Positions 33,885 through 43,547 are shown, numbered from the stretch's first letter. The stretch is 64,000 nt of DNA from Streptomyces scabiei 87.22 (GCF_000091305.1 NC_013929.1:9982001-10046000), one strand, 5' to 3'. Numbers and translations: made by a program. The notes: generated by a model not told the origin, from the sequence alone.

Positions 33885-33928
33885 GGAGGCGGCCGGCGGC
33901 GTCACCCGAAGCGGATCGGCGGCGGCTG

Positions 33929-34840
33929 CTACTTGCCGAAGCCTGCGGTGAGGCCGCCGATCAACTGGCGGCGGCCGAGGACGTAGAGGGCCAGGATCGG
34001 GAGGGTGGACAGGACGACGGCGGCGAGGATGGCGGGGATGTTGATGGTGAACTCGCCCTGGAAGCTCCACACGAACAGCGGCAGGACGCGTTTGTCGGGG
34101 CTCTGGGTGAGGATCAGCGGGAAGAGGAAGCCGTTCCAGACGTTGAGCGCGTCGTAGATGGTCACGGTGATCAGCGCGGGCCGGGAGAGCGGCAGTGCCA
34201 GACTCCACAGCATGCGCCAGTGGCCCGCGCCGTCCGCCCGCATCGACTCGTACAGCTCGTCCGGGATGTCCCTCAGGAAGTTGACGAGGATGATCACCGT
34301 GAGCGGGATGGCGAACGCCGCCGAGGGGAGCACGACCGCGCCCAGGGTGTCGTACATCTGCGCCTTGGCGATCAGGTAGTACACCGGGATGATCGTGGCC
34401 TGCAGCGGGATGGCGAGTCCCAGCAGGAAGACGCTGAACGCCCAGCGCAGGGCCAGGCCGGTGCCGCGGACGATGGCGTAGGCGGCCAGGAAGGACACCA
34501 CCAGGGTCAGCAGTGTGGCGCCGGTCGTCACCACGACGCTGTTCCACAGGAAGTGGGCGAACCCGTTGTCCAGGACGAGGCGGTAGTTGTCCAGTGTCGG
34601 GTGGGTCGGGACCGCGAGGGGGTTGGCGTCGAAGAAGCCCTCACGGGTGCGGAGGCTGGTGACGACGACCCAGTACACCGGTACGAGGACGATCAGCAGC
34701 CAGACCAGGCCGCCGAGGGCACCCGGCGCATTGACGCGGCGCAGGCGGGAGAGGACACCCGGCGGCGTGGACGGCGCCGCGGACGGCCTTGTCGCACCGG
34801 CTTCGGAATCGATCTGCGGGGCGTGGGAGAGCGTGGACAT
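33929..34840 (-). CDS. bxlG: Carbohydrate ABC transporter permease (MalG type)
   Basis: A 303-residue CUT1-class permease with six helices. The EAA loop that docks the ATPase is in DELYESMRADGAGHWRMLWS. It is the third gene of a leftward operon after a solute-binding lipoprotein and a MalF-type permease; its ATG overlaps the previous stop (TGATG at 34838-34842). The gene order next to a GH3 beta-xylosidase and a LacI regulator matches the bxl locus of Streptomyces, which imports xylo-oligosaccharides. As usual in Streptomyces no ATPase is encoded; the shared MsiK protein is expected to supply it. Confidence 0.9.
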   Translation of the reverse strand: MSTLSHAPQIDSEAGATRPSAAPSTPPGVLSRLRRVNAPGALGGLVWLLIVLVPVYWVVVTSLRTREGFFDANPLAVPTHPTLDNYRLVLDNGFAHFLWNSVVVTTGATLLTLVVSFLAAYAIVRGTGLALRWAFSVFLLGLAIPLQATIIPVYYLIAKAQMYDTLGAVVLPSAAFAIPLTVIILVNFLRDIPDELYESMRADGAGHWRMLWSLALPLSRPALITVTIYDALNVWNGFLFPLILTQSPDKRVLPLFVWSFQGEFTINIPAILAAVVLSTLPILALYVLGRRQLIGGLTAGFGK

Positions 34841-35742
34841 CACACACCTGCCTGCTGGCTGCGCATCCGGGAGAAGCCGGAGAAGCGGACGACGATCAGG
34901 GAGAGGAGGAGGCCGGCGGCGACAAGCACGACGGAGATCGCGCTGGCGAGGCCCATCTCGTTGCTCTGGAAGCCGGTGATGTACATGTCGAGCGGGAGGA
35001 GTCGGGTGGCATAGCCGGGGCCGCCGCCGGTGAGGACGAAGACGAGGTCGAAGTAGGTGAGCGAGCCGACCAGCATCAGCATCGACGAGGTGACGACGGT
35101 GTAGCGCAGCTGGGGGAGGGTGATGTGCCAGAACTGGGCGAGCCGGCCCGCCCCGTCGATCGCTGCGGCCTCGTACAGGGAGCCCGGGATCTGCCGGGTG
35201 CCCGCCTGGTAGAGGAGGGTGTGGAACGGTACGAACTGCCAGGCGATGACGAACACGATCGCGTAGAAGGCGAGTTCGGGATCGCCCAGCCAGTTCTGGT
35301 TCAGCAGGGGCAGGTCGAGGCCGGCGCCCAGGCCGAAGTTGGGGTCGAGCAGGCTCTTGAAGATGATGGCGACGGCCGCCGTGGAGATCAGCAGCGGGAC
35401 GAAGTAGAAGACCGCGAGAAGGGTTCGGTAACGCTGCTTTCCGGCGACGAAGACCCCCAGCAGCAGGCTGATCGGGGTCTGGACCAGCCAGGAGACCAGC
35501 ATGAACTTGAGGGTGAGCCAGAGCGCGTGCCGGGTGACGTCACCGGTCAGCACCTCGCGCCAGTTGTCGGCGCCGGCCCACGCCGGACTTCCCAGCCCGT
35601 CCCAGCGGGTGAAGCTGAGGTAGACGACGATCCCCATCGGCACCAGCGCGAAGACGGCGAAGAGCAGCAGGGCGGGCAGGGCCATGAGGAAGGGCGGGCC
35701 GCCCTGCTGCCGGGGTGACGCGGCGACCTTGGCGGTGCTCAC
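34840..35742 (-). CDS. bxlF: Carbohydrate ABC transporter permease (MalF type)
   Basis: A 300-residue CUT1-class permease with six helices (for example LMALPALLLFAVFALVPMG and LLAVFYFVPLLISTAAVAII). The EAA loop is GSLYEAAAIDGAGRLAQFWH. GTG at 35742 overlaps the stop of the binding-protein gene (GTGA), so translation is coupled. It is expected to pair with the downstream MalG-type permease to form the channel for xylobiose or longer xylo-oligosaccharides. Confidence 0.9.
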   Translation of the reverse strand: MSTAKVAASPRQQGGPPFLMALPALLLFAVFALVPMGIVVYLSFTRWDGLGSPAWAGADNWREVLTGDVTRHALWLTLKFMLVSWLVQTPISLLLGVFVAGKQRYRTLLAVFYFVPLLISTAAVAIIFKSLLDPNFGLGAGLDLPLLNQNWLGDPELAFYAIVFVIAWQFVPFHTLLYQAGTRQIPGSLYEAAAIDGAGRLAQFWHITLPQLRYTVVTSSMLMLVGSLTYFDLVFVLTGGGPGYATRLLPLDMYITGFQSNEMGLASAISVVLVAAGLLLSLIVVRFSGFSRMRSQQAGV

Positions 35743-37058
35743 TTCGCCGCCGCCTCGTCCATCTGCGCGCAGAACTGCTCCGGGCTGATCTGCCCGAGGA
35801 ACAGCTGGTCGAGGCGGGTGAGCAGATCGTTGCCGAGTTCGGGACTGAGGGCCTGGTCCCAGGAGAGCTGGAAGTTCTCGGCGTCGCGCGTGAGGTGGTA
35901 GACGTACGACGACCAGTCCGCGTTGTCCGACGCCTTGATCTTGGCGTCCAGGTCCTTCACCGGCGGGACGTCGCCGTTCTTGAGCAGGTTGTCGATGTAC
36001 GTGTCGTTGTAGACGCCGTCCTTGAGGTACGACACGGCCGTCTTCTTCTCCTTGGCGCTCGCCTGCGCGGACAGGGAGAAGAAGTTGGCGGTGTTGCCGA
36101 CGATGTTGCTCCCGCTGCCCTTGCCGCCGGTGACGGCCGGGAAGCCGGACCAGCCGAGTTTCCCCGCGGAGACGAACTCGGGTGCGGCGGTGGCGATGGT
36201 CCCGTACCCCCAGCTGCCCTGGAGGATCATCGCGGCTTTGCCGGTGTAGAGCTGGGCCTCGGCCTGGCCGGTGTCGGCGGAGACGGAGGTGAAGCCCTTG
36301 GCGAAGCCGCCCGCGTCGACGAGCTGTCTGATCATCTGGGCGGCCTTCAGGACGGCCGGGTCGGACCAGGCGCCCTTCTTGCCGTCGGCGATGGCGGCGA
36401 AGGTGCCGGGGCCGCCGACGCGGTCGACGAGGTACTCCAGCCACATCAGGTCCGGCCACTTGGAGGCGCCGCCCATGGAGATCGGCGCGATGCCCTCGTC
36501 CTTGAACTTCTTCACCAGGGAGAGCAGGTCGTCCCAGGTCTTCGGCGGCTCGGCGCCGGCCTTCTCGAACAGCTCCTGGTTGAAGTACAGGACCACGGGC
36601 TGCACACCGTTGACGGGCACGCCGTAGGTCTTGCCGTCGAAGGTGGCCGACTTCAGGACGGAGGGGAAGATGCGGTCCTTCCATTCCGGGGCGGCGTCGA
36701 GGTCGGCGGTGAGATCGGCGACCTTGCCGGCGTCCACATAGCTCTTGAGGCCGCCGCCGCCCCAGTTCTCGAAGAGGACCGGGCCGTTGCCGGCGCCGAC
36801 GGCGGTGCGCAGCTTCTGCTTGTAGGGGTCGTTCTGGAAGTACTGGTAGGTGACCTTGCTGTCCGGGTGCTGCTTGTTCCACTCGGTGGCGGAGGCCCGG
36901 AAGGTCGCCTCGGACCCCTGGGTCAGGGCCCAGACCAGCGCGCCGCCACCGGCTCCGCCGTCGATGCTGCGCCCGCCGCTTCCGCAGGCGGTCACGGTGA
37001 GGGTGAGTGCCGCCGCAGCGGCGGTGACCATGACACGGATCGGGGTTCTCAGGACCAT
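35739..37058 (-). CDS. bxlE: Sugar-binding lipoprotein of the bxl transporter
   Basis: A 439-residue extracellular solute-binding protein, family 1. The lipobox is LTVTACG with Cys25, so it is membrane-anchored on the outside. The domain has Trp and aromatic-rich ligand contacts (for example LVWALTQGSEATF, VLFENWGGGG, SWGYGTIATAAP). AGGAGCTCCC stands just before the ATG at 37058; the frame is open upstream but overlaps the operator. It heads the bxlEFG operon and, by synteny, binds xylobiose. It is expected to be repressed by the divergent LacI regulator. Confidence 0.9.
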   Translation of the reverse strand: MVLRTPIRVMVTAAAAALTLTVTACGSGGRSIDGGAGGGALVWALTQGSEATFRASATEWNKQHPDSKVTYQYFQNDPYKQKLRTAVGAGNGPVLFENWGGGGLKSYVDAGKVADLTADLDAAPEWKDRIFPSVLKSATFDGKTYGVPVNGVQPVVLYFNQELFEKAGAEPPKTWDDLLSLVKKFKDEGIAPISMGGASKWPDLMWLEYLVDRVGGPGTFAAIADGKKGAWSDPAVLKAAQMIRQLVDAGGFAKGFTSVSADTGQAEAQLYTGKAAMILQGSWGYGTIATAAPEFVSAGKLGWSGFPAVTGGKGSGSNIVGNTANFFSLSAQASAKEKKTAVSYLKDGVYNDTYIDNLLKNGDVPPVKDLDAKIKASDNADWSSYVYHLTRDAENFQLSWDQALSPELGNDLLTRLDQLFLGQISPEQFCAQMDEAAAK

Positions 37059-37087
37059 CGGGAGCTCCTTCGCTCTGCAGAGTCCGG

Positions 37088-37103
37088 TTCGAAAATTTTC
37101 GAA
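37088..37103. promoter_or_regulatory. Perfect palindrome, probable BxlR operator
   Basis: TTCGAAAATTTTCGAA is a perfect 16-bp palindrome, and it contains the CGAA/TTCG arms reported for BxlR sites. It lies 30 bases upstream of bxlE and 145 bases before bxlR. A half copy, TTCGAAAGGAT, sits at about 37233 just before the bxlR start, so the regulator may also control itself. Confidence 0.88.
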
Positions 37104-37247
37104 AACTCTGCGATTTCTGGCCGATAAGGTAGGTCCGCGGTCCGAAGTGGTCAAGACGGTCCGCGGATTATTCTTCGAGGCAATTCCGCTCTGGACCGGC
37201 CCGAAAGGTTTGCGCTACCGTCCCCGTAAACGTTCGAAAGGATCAGC

Positions 37248-38279
37248 ATGGCGAAGAGAGCCGTTACGCGGAGCCGGACCACCCTGACCGGTGTTGCCGA
37301 AGCGGCCGGGGTCTCTGTTGCCACCGTGTCGAAGGTGGTCAACGGTCGCAGCGACGTCTCTCCCGAGACCCGGGCGCGCGTCGAGCAACTGCTCGTCGAG
37401 CACGACTACGTGGCCCGCGGCCCGGGCGGCGCGCAGTCGCCGGTGCGCACGATCGACCTGACCTTCGACGCGCTGGTCAACCCCAACAACCTGGTCATCG
37501 CGCAGGGGGTGATCCAGGCGGCGGGCGAGGCGGGCGTCGACGTCGTCCTCGGCACGGCTCCCGACGACCCACTGGGTGCGGCCTGGGCCCGGAAGATCAC
37601 CAACGCCGGCCGGGAGGGCGTCATCCTGGTGACCTCCGAGCTGAGCGCACGGCAGCGCGCCCAGTTCGCGCAGGCCGACATCCCGGTGGTGCTGATCGAC
37701 CCGACGAACGTGCCGGACGAGAGCGTGCCGAGCATCGGCGCGACCAACTTCACCGGCGGCATGACCGCGACCGAGCACCTGCTGAAACTCGGCCACCGGC
37801 GGATCGCGATGATCGAGGGCCGGCACGACGCCGTATGCAACACCGCCCGTCTGCACGGCTACCAGGCCGCGCTCACCGGCGCCGGCATCACCCCCGACAC
37901 ACGGCTCATCAAGCAGGGCGACTTCCGTTTCGAGCCCGCGCACCGGGCGGCCCTGGAACTCTTCGCCCTCGACGACCCGCCGACCGCGGTCTTCGCCGGC
38001 AACGACCAGTCGGCGTTCGGCGTCATCGAGGCCGCTCGCCGGCACGGCCTGCGGGTGCCCGAGGACCTCAGCGTCGTCGGTTTCGACGACACCGGCGCGG
38101 CCAGCACCTCGGCCCCACCTCTGACCACCGTCCGTCAGCCCTTCGTCGAGATCGGCCGCGCCGCGCTGCGCACCCTGCTCCGGCTCACGGCGGGAGAGCC
38201 CCTGGACAGCCACCGGGTGGAGCTGGCCACCCAGCTCGTCGTCCGCTCCTCCACCGCCCCGCCGCCCCCTTCCTCCTAG
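37248..38279 (+). CDS. bxlR: LacI family regulator of the xylo-oligosaccharide locus
   Basis: A 343-residue LacI/GalR repressor. The HTH is TLTGVAEAAGVSVATVSKVV with the usual NGRSDVSPETR hinge start, and the C-terminal periplasmic-binding-like domain spans about residues 65-340 (AVFAGNDQSAFGVIEAARRH, VVGFDDTGAAS). It is divergent from bxlEFG and 45 bases upstream of the beta-xylosidase gene on its own strand, so it probably represses both units and is released by xylobiose or xylose. The ATG has GAAAGGATCAGC upstream. Confidence 0.92.
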   Translation: MAKRAVTRSRTTLTGVAEAAGVSVATVSKVVNGRSDVSPETRARVEQLLVEHDYVARGPGGAQSPVRTIDLTFDALVNPNNLVIAQGVIQAAGEAGVDVVLGTAPDDPLGAAWARKITNAGREGVILVTSELSARQRAQFAQADIPVVLIDPTNVPDESVPSIGATNFTGGMTATEHLLKLGHRRIAMIEGRHDAVCNTARLHGYQAALTGAGITPDTRLIKQGDFRFEPAHRAALELFALDDPPTAVFAGNDQSAFGVIEAARRHGLRVPEDLSVVGFDDTGAASTSAPPLTTVRQPFVEIGRAALRTLLRLTAGEPLDSHRVELATQLVVRSSTAPPPPSS

Positions 38280-38324
38280 ACAGCCCCCCGGCGACCACCG
38301 CCCACTCCACCCCGAGGACATGCC

Positions 38325-40640
38325 ATGACCACGCCTTGGGCCGATCCGGCCTGCCCCCGTGACGACAGGGTCGAGGCCCTGCTCGCCCAGATGACCCTGG
38401 AAGAGAAAATCGCCCAGCTCGGCAGCGCCTGGCCGGGTGTGGAACACGTCAGCGGCAACGTGGCCCCCATGCAGGACGTCTTCGCCCGCCACACCGAGTT
38501 CGAGCAGGCCAGCAAGGACGGACTGGGCCATCTCACCCGCCCGTTCGGCACCAAGCCGGTCGACCCGTCGACGGGGGCAACCCAACTGGCTTCGATTCAG
38601 CGCGAGTTGATGGATGCTACCCGGCTGGGCATCCCCGCCATCGCCCACGAGGAGTGCCTGACCGGGTTCACCGCGCACCACGCGACGGTCTTCCCCACCG
38701 CCCTCGCCTGGGCCGCCGCCTTCCACCCCGGACTCGTCGAACGCATGGCGGGCGCCATCGGCACGAGCATGCGCCGGGTCGGCGTCCACCAGGGGCTCTC
38801 ACCGGTCCTGGACGTCGTCCGTGACTACCGCTGGGGCCGGGTCGAGGAGACCCTCGGCGAGGACCCCTACCTCGTCGCGGCCAACGGCACCGCCTATGTG
38901 CGCGGCCTGGAGAACGCCGGGATCATCGCCACCCTCAAGCACTTCGCGGGGTACTCCGCCTCCAAGGGTGCCCGCAACCACGCACCCGTCTCCATGGGCC
39001 CGCGGGAGCTCGCCGACGTGATCCTGCCTCCGTTCGAGGCGGCCCTACGGGACGGCGGCGCCCGCTCGGTCATGAACTCCTACGCCGACGTGGACGGCGT
39101 ACCGGCGGGCGCGGACGCCGGACTGCTCACCCGGCTCCTGCGCGAGGAGTGGGGCTTCGAGGGGACGGTCGTCTCCGACTACTGGTCGGTCGCCTTCCTC
39201 CGCACGATGCACCGCATCGGCGAGACGTACGGCGAGGCCGGCGCCCGCGCCCTCGAAGCCGGCATCGACGTCGAACTCCCCGACACCCTCTGCTACGGCG
39301 AACCCCTCGCCGAACTCGTCCGCGAAGGCACCGTCCCGGAGGACCTGGTCGACCGCGCCGTACGCCGCGTACTGCGTCAGAAGGTCGAACTGGGCCTCCT
39401 CGACGCCGCCTTCGACCCGGAAGCCACCACTGCCGGCTCCACCGAACCGATCGACCTCGACCCGCCCGAGCACCGCGCCCTGGCCCGCGCCCTCGCCGAG
39501 CAGAGCGTCGTCCTGCTCGACAACCGCGCCGGCATCCTCCCCCTGGCCGCCGACACCGCCTCCCTCGCCCTCGTCGGCCCCTGCGCCGACGACCCGAACG
39601 CCTTCTTCGGCTGCTACTCCTTCCCCAACCACGTCCTGCCCCACCACCCCGGCCACGACAACGGCGTCGAGGCCCGCTCCCTGCTGGACGCCCTGACCAC
39701 GGAGCTGCCCGGGACTCTGATCGCCCACGAACAGGGCTGCCCCGTCAAGGACGCCGACCGCGACGGCATCGACGCGGCCGTGGTGGCGGCCCGGAACGCC
39801 GATGTCTGTATCGCCGTCGTCGGCGACCGGGCGGGCCTCTTCGGGCTCGGCACCTCCGGCGAGGGCTGCGACGCCGAGGACCTCTCCCTGCCCGGAGTGC
39901 AGGACGAACTGGTCGAGGCGCTGCTGGCCACCGGCACCCCCGTCGTCCTGCTCGTCGTCTCGGGACGCCCCTACGCCCTCGGCGCGTACACCGACCGCGC
40001 GGCTGCGATCGTCCAGGCGTTCTTCCCCGGTGAGGAGGGCGGCCCCGCCCTGGCCGGCATCCTCGCCGGACGTGTCGTGCCGTCGGGAAAGCTGCCCGTC
40101 CAGGTCCCGCGCACCCCGGGCGGCCAGCCCGGCACCTACCTGCACGCGCCGCTGGGGGGCAACACCCAGGGGGTCAGCAACCTCGACCCGACACCCGCCT
40201 ACCCGTTCGGCCACGGACTCTCGTACACGAGCTTCGCGTACGACGCTCTCACCCTGAGCGCCGGCACCGTCCCCACCGACGGAGCGGTCGACATCAGCTG
40301 CCTCGTCCGCAACACCGGCGACCGCCCCGGCACGGAGGTCGTCCAGCTCTACACCGCCGACCCGATCGCCCGGCTCCCACGCCCCGTCACGCAGTTGACC
40401 GGATTCACCCGGGTCCGGCTCGACCCCGGCGAGCAGCGCAGGGTCACCTTCCGTCTCCACACCGACCGTCTCGCGTACACCGGTCCCGACCTGCACCGCA
40501 TCGTCGAACCCGGCGACATCACCGTCATGCTCGGCGCCTCCAGCACCGACATCCGTCTCACCGGCACGCTCCGCCTCACCGGCCCGGTCCGCAGGGCTGG
40601 CCACGACCGGGTCCTGCACACCCCGGCACACACCGACTGA
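38325..40640 (+). CDS. bxlA: GH3 family beta-xylosidase (intracellular)
   Basis: A 771-residue glycoside hydrolase family 3 enzyme, complete from the N-terminal barrel (nucleophile D285 in GTVVSDYWSVA, KH motif ATLKHFAGYSA) through the alpha/beta sandwich to a C-terminal fibronectin-like domain (VSCLVRNTGDRPGTEVVQLY-type strand). No signal peptide is present, so it cleaves imported oligosaccharides inside the cell. It is the second gene after the LacI regulator, with GAGGACATGCC before the ATG. By synteny it releases xylose from xylo-oligosaccharides; beta-glucosidase activity is the usual alternative. Confidence 0.93.
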   Translation: MTTPWADPACPRDDRVEALLAQMTLEEKIAQLGSAWPGVEHVSGNVAPMQDVFARHTEFEQASKDGLGHLTRPFGTKPVDPSTGATQLASIQRELMDATRLGIPAIAHEECLTGFTAHHATVFPTALAWAAAFHPGLVERMAGAIGTSMRRVGVHQGLSPVLDVVRDYRWGRVEETLGEDPYLVAANGTAYVRGLENAGIIATLKHFAGYSASKGARNHAPVSMGPRELADVILPPFEAALRDGGARSVMNSYADVDGVPAGADAGLLTRLLREEWGFEGTVVSDYWSVAFLRTMHRIGETYGEAGARALEAGIDVELPDTLCYGEPLAELVREGTVPEDLVDRAVRRVLRQKVELGLLDAAFDPEATTAGSTEPIDLDPPEHRALARALAEQSVVLLDNRAGILPLAADTASLALVGPCADDPNAFFGCYSFPNHVLPHHPGHDNGVEARSLLDALTTELPGTLIAHEQGCPVKDADRDGIDAAVVAARNADVCIAVVGDRAGLFGLGTSGEGCDAEDLSLPGVQDELVEALLATGTPVVLLVVSGRPYALGAYTDRAAAIVQAFFPGEEGGPALAGILAGRVVPSGKLPVQVPRTPGGQPGTYLHAPLGGNTQGVSNLDPTPAYPFGHGLSYTSFAYDALTLSAGTVPTDGAVDISCLVRNTGDRPGTEVVQLYTADPIARLPRPVTQLTGFTRVRLDPGEQRRVTFRLHTDRLAYTGPDLHRIVEPGDITVMLGASSTDIRLTGTLRLTGPVRRAGHDRVLHTPAHTD

Positions 40641-40846
40641 GTGGCGCCGCGACGACTGTCCGGACCACGGGTTGGCTGCCGCCCGGTCTCATTGGGGCCA
40701 GGTCTGCAGCGGCACGCCTGGACAGGTCGTTCTGCAACGGGATACTCGTGATGACCGCCCATTCGGGGCCGTGCCCGGGTCAAAGAGTGGTGCGTGTGCC
40801 TGGTTCGCGACGCCCACGGGATGATCGCTGAGGCAGAATCAGATCC

Positions 40847-41560
40847 ATGGGCATGTCGACCGATTCCACTGCTCTGTATCCCGACATTGCTAAGGCAGGG
40901 AGCCTCGCCGCGGCGCTCCGAGCCGCCGCAATCCAGGACGGCTTCTCGGTCCCGTTCTCCGCGTCGGAATCCGCCCCACTGTGCCATGCCGCCGTCGCGA
41001 GCAGTGTTCCGCACCGGACGGCCTTGGAGATCACCGCGTGGGTAGCCGAACGGCGGTGGTCGATCTGCGGCTGCGAGAGGCCGAGGTCGCCCGGGCGGCG
41101 CATGCCTGGCACGACGGTGCAGCGCTGACCGACATCGCCCGAGCCGCATCGTTCGTGCACCTCACCGGCCGCTTCGAGGTGGCCGGCCATGAACCGGTGC
41201 GACTGGCCGAGTCCGAGTGGCAGCACCTGCTCACGGAGGCCGGCGAGGTGGATTGGCCCGAGTACCGCGCGCTCGTGGAGGCGGCATACGCCGAACCGGC
41301 ACTGCGGGGGCTCTACCCCTTCAGGAGCCACTGGACGCTGCGTTGTCCACCAGTAGCCGCCCTCGCCTCATGGACCTTCCGGTGTGCATGGACGCGCATC
41401 GGGACAGCCGCTACACCCTCAGTGCCGGCTTCATGGGCGAGATCCTTGTCGACACGATCAAGGTGGAGGACGCAGTCTCGGCAGCCGTGCGCCATCTGTC
41501 CTCCGGCCTGGGGCCTGTCATTCTGGAGCCGTCTGAGAAGCGCCTGGTCCCGGGTGGAAG
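40847..41560 (+). pseudogene. Frameshifted DUF6193 family gene
   Basis: Three pieces of one protein lie in order but in different frames. Piece 1 (40847-41070) reads TDSTALYPDIAKAGSLAAAL and ASSVPHRTALEITAWVAERR. Piece 2 (about 41055-41340) reads ARAAHAWHDGAALTDIARAA and SEWQHLLTEAGEVDWPEYRA. Piece 3 (about 41350-41560) reads RYTLSAGFMGEILVD and AAVRHLSSGLGPVILEP. Together they match the DUF6193 family of Streptomyces. Two frameshifts break it. It is followed directly by an intact DUF6924 gene, a common neighbour type for such small families. Confidence 0.7.
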
Positions 41561-41570
41561 GATGACGTGC

Positions 41571-41993
41571 ATGCACCTGCCTCAGCCAGATGATCTGACC
41601 TCGCTGGTCCTGCGCACCGACTTCAGCAGCGAGACGGCCTGGGAGACGGTGCAAGCGGCGATCGACAGTTCGGGCGATCACCGCGACGCGACCTTCGTGA
41701 GTGACTCCTCCTTCACCGATGTCAGCGTTCAAGCGCTGGTCGACGCGGATGCCGCCGCTGATGACGAGAGCAAGCTGTGTTACGTGTTCCTCGCTGACGC
41801 GACCACCATGACCGGCGAGGAGCATCCGCTCCTGGCCGTCGACCTGTATGACGAACCGGGGCGGACGTTCCGAGTTCCGCCCCGTTGGTACGCCGATGTC
41901 TCCAACAACCTGACCATCGCCAACATGGACTTCTCGGAGTTCGCCGACGCCACCGACGCATCGGGCACGTACCGCGGCTTCGAGGATGGCTGA
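41571..41993 (+). CDS. DUF6924 family protein
   Basis: A 140-residue acidic protein. The start MHLPQPDDLTSLVLRTDFSS and the end WYADVSNNLTIANMDFSEFA are strongly conserved features of DUF6924, a family of unknown function often found beside polymorphic or immunity-like genes. ATG at 41571 has GGAAGG nine bases upstream; an ATG at 41562 lacks the spacing. It appears intact even though the genes on both sides are broken. Confidence 0.78.
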   Translation: MHLPQPDDLTSLVLRTDFSSETAWETVQAAIDSSGDHRDATFVSDSSFTDVSVQALVDADAAADDESKLCYVFLADATTMTGEEHPLLAVDLYDEPGRTFRVPPRWYADVSNNLTIANMDFSEFADATDASGTYRGFEDG

Positions 41994-42029
41994 GTCCGTG
42001 CGGCGGTTTTGGCTTCGCCTCAGTCCGAG

Positions 42030-42440
42030 GGCCGGCCGTGGCGGTACCCGCCGACCGGCGACTTCCTCTACGGCGCGTGGCTGCGTGCGGAGTACGAGGC
42101 CGGGAAGGTCCCTCAGCGGAGCCGATGCCCGACCTGGCCCTGCTGATCGCCATGGCGCTGTCCGGCGACCACCCCTCACTGGCTCGGGCCCCGCGGAGGT
42201 CCTCGACCCGGTTCCGCAGGCCGACCTGGTCAGGGCGAGCGTGGCGGGTATCCCCAGCCTGCTCGACGACCTGGACAGCGACACCCGCGACGTGGTGCTG
42301 ACCTCGCCCGCATCTGGACCACGCTCGCCACTGGCCAGATCAAGCCGAAGAACGCCGCTGCCGACTGGGCCTCGCCCAGCTCCCGCCCGAGCATCGCCCC
42401 GCGCTCGTACACCTCAGGCAGCTCTCTCTCGACTGTCTGG
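42030..42440 (+). pseudogene. Decayed aminoglycoside adenylyltransferase-like gene (C-terminal part)
   Basis: Segments in shifting frames spell the C-terminal domain of ANT(3'')-type adenylyltransferases: RYPPTGDFLYGAWLRAEYEA (about 42040), MPDLALLIAMALSGDHPSL (about 42124), VLDPVPQADLVRASVAGIPS (about 42205), LLDDLDSDTRDVVLT (to about 42303) and ARIWTTLATGQIKPKNAAAD (about 42310-42370). At least three frameshifts separate them and the N-terminal nucleotidyltransferase half is missing. The gene can no longer make an active enzyme. Confidence 0.7.
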
Positions 42441-42722
42441 TGCGCCTCGTCGCTCAGGGACACCAGGGACCGCCCGGCCCTCGCGGCGAGTCCCTGCCCC
42501 GAGCACCGCGCGGACCGAGTCCTGTTCGGCCCCCCCCGGGAGGGCCAGGGCGGGCGGCTGGGCGGACCGGCGCCGCACGGCTCTCAGACGAATCCCCCGC
42601 GCCCCCGCCGGACGGCCTCGTACGACGACGGAGGGCCGTCCGGACCGGAGGCGGGCCGGACAGGCTCTGCGGTGCGGACGATGCCGCTCAAGGATCGGAA
42701 TCGTGCTGACCCTGCATCGGCC

Positions 42723-43547
42723 CTACGGTTTCGGCAGGGTGCACCCGGCGGAGTTCAGGTCCAGCTGGTTGCCGGTCGTGAAGCAGGCCGGGATCTGGTA
42801 GGTCTGCTGGCCGTAGTTGATGCCCTTGCGAACGGTGACGTTGCCCCTCGGGTCCACCTCGCAGGGATTGTTCAACGTGCAGGAGGCGCCGTTCTCGTTG
42901 CCGGTGTTGTGTACGGCGACGACCTCACCGGTGGACTGGTCGATCACCGGAGAGCCGGAGGTGCCGCCGACGGTCTGGCAGGCAGAGGTGTAGCGGACCG
43001 AGTCCTTCCAGGTCCACTTGCCCTCCTTGAGCCGGTGCACGAACCCGTCGATGTTGCAGTCCAAAAGCTTCTTCCAGGCGCTGGACGCCACGGTGACAGC
43101 GGTGCCGGCGGTCGGCTGCGTGTCCCGCAGGGTCAGTGCCGTCACGCCGTACGAGCTCTTGATCGCCGCGTAGGTGGTGGTGGTCTGGTAGATCGCCACG
43201 TCCGTGTCGGTCATCGTCCCGTACGAGAGCTTCTCGGCCTTGAGAGTGGCGACCTGGGCGCCTGATGAGTCGAGCAGGCCGAACGGCCTGTTGGCCGACC
43301 GGTCGGTGATGACGACCCCCGGGTCCAGGAGGCTGCTGCAGTGGCCGTTCGAGAGCACCAGCGCTGGGTCGGTGTCCAGGGAGTCCGGGAAGCGGATGAT
43401 CGAGCCGGAGCAGTTGCTGAGCTGCACCGTGCCGGCGAGGCTGACGGTCTTGAGCGTCGGCTCGGCCGCCATGGCCGCGGCCGCGGGCGTCGTGGCCGCT
43501 CCGGCGACGGCCCAGGCGACGATCGCGGCGGCGAGGGGCTTTCTCAC
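42723..43547 (-). CDS. Secreted trypsin-like serine protease
   Basis: A 274-residue exported chymotrypsin-fold protease. A signal peptide covers the first 28 residues. The triad is H69 (VLSNGHCSS), D116 (TMTDTDVAIYQ) and S197 (TVGGTSGSPVIDQ), in a V8/glutamyl-endopeptidase-like setting. Six cysteines are placed to form disulfides (including CNIDGF and SACQTVGG). GTG at 43547 is chosen because GGAG lies eight bases before it. The gene stands alone. Extracellular protein breakdown or signalling is expected; the cleavage preference is unknown. Confidence 0.88.
   Translation of the reverse strand: MRKPLAAAIVAWAVAGAATTPAAAAMAAEPTLKTVSLAGTVQLSNCSGSIIRFPDSLDTDPALVLSNGHCSSLLDPGVVITDRSANRPFGLLDSSGAQVATLKAEKLSYGTMTDTDVAIYQTTTTYAAIKSSYGVTALTLRDTQPTAGTAVTVASSAWKKLLDCNIDGFVHRLKEGKWTWKDSVRYTSACQTVGGTSGSPVIDQSTGEVVAVHNTGNENGASCTLNNPCEVDPRGNVTVRKGINYGQQTYQIPACFTTGNQLDLNSAGCTLPKP

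Noticed and set aside
39045..40631. Large leftward open frame opposite the beta-xylosidase
   Set aside because: Antisense to GH3 catalytic sequence; Gly/Val/Arg-rich shadow without motifs.
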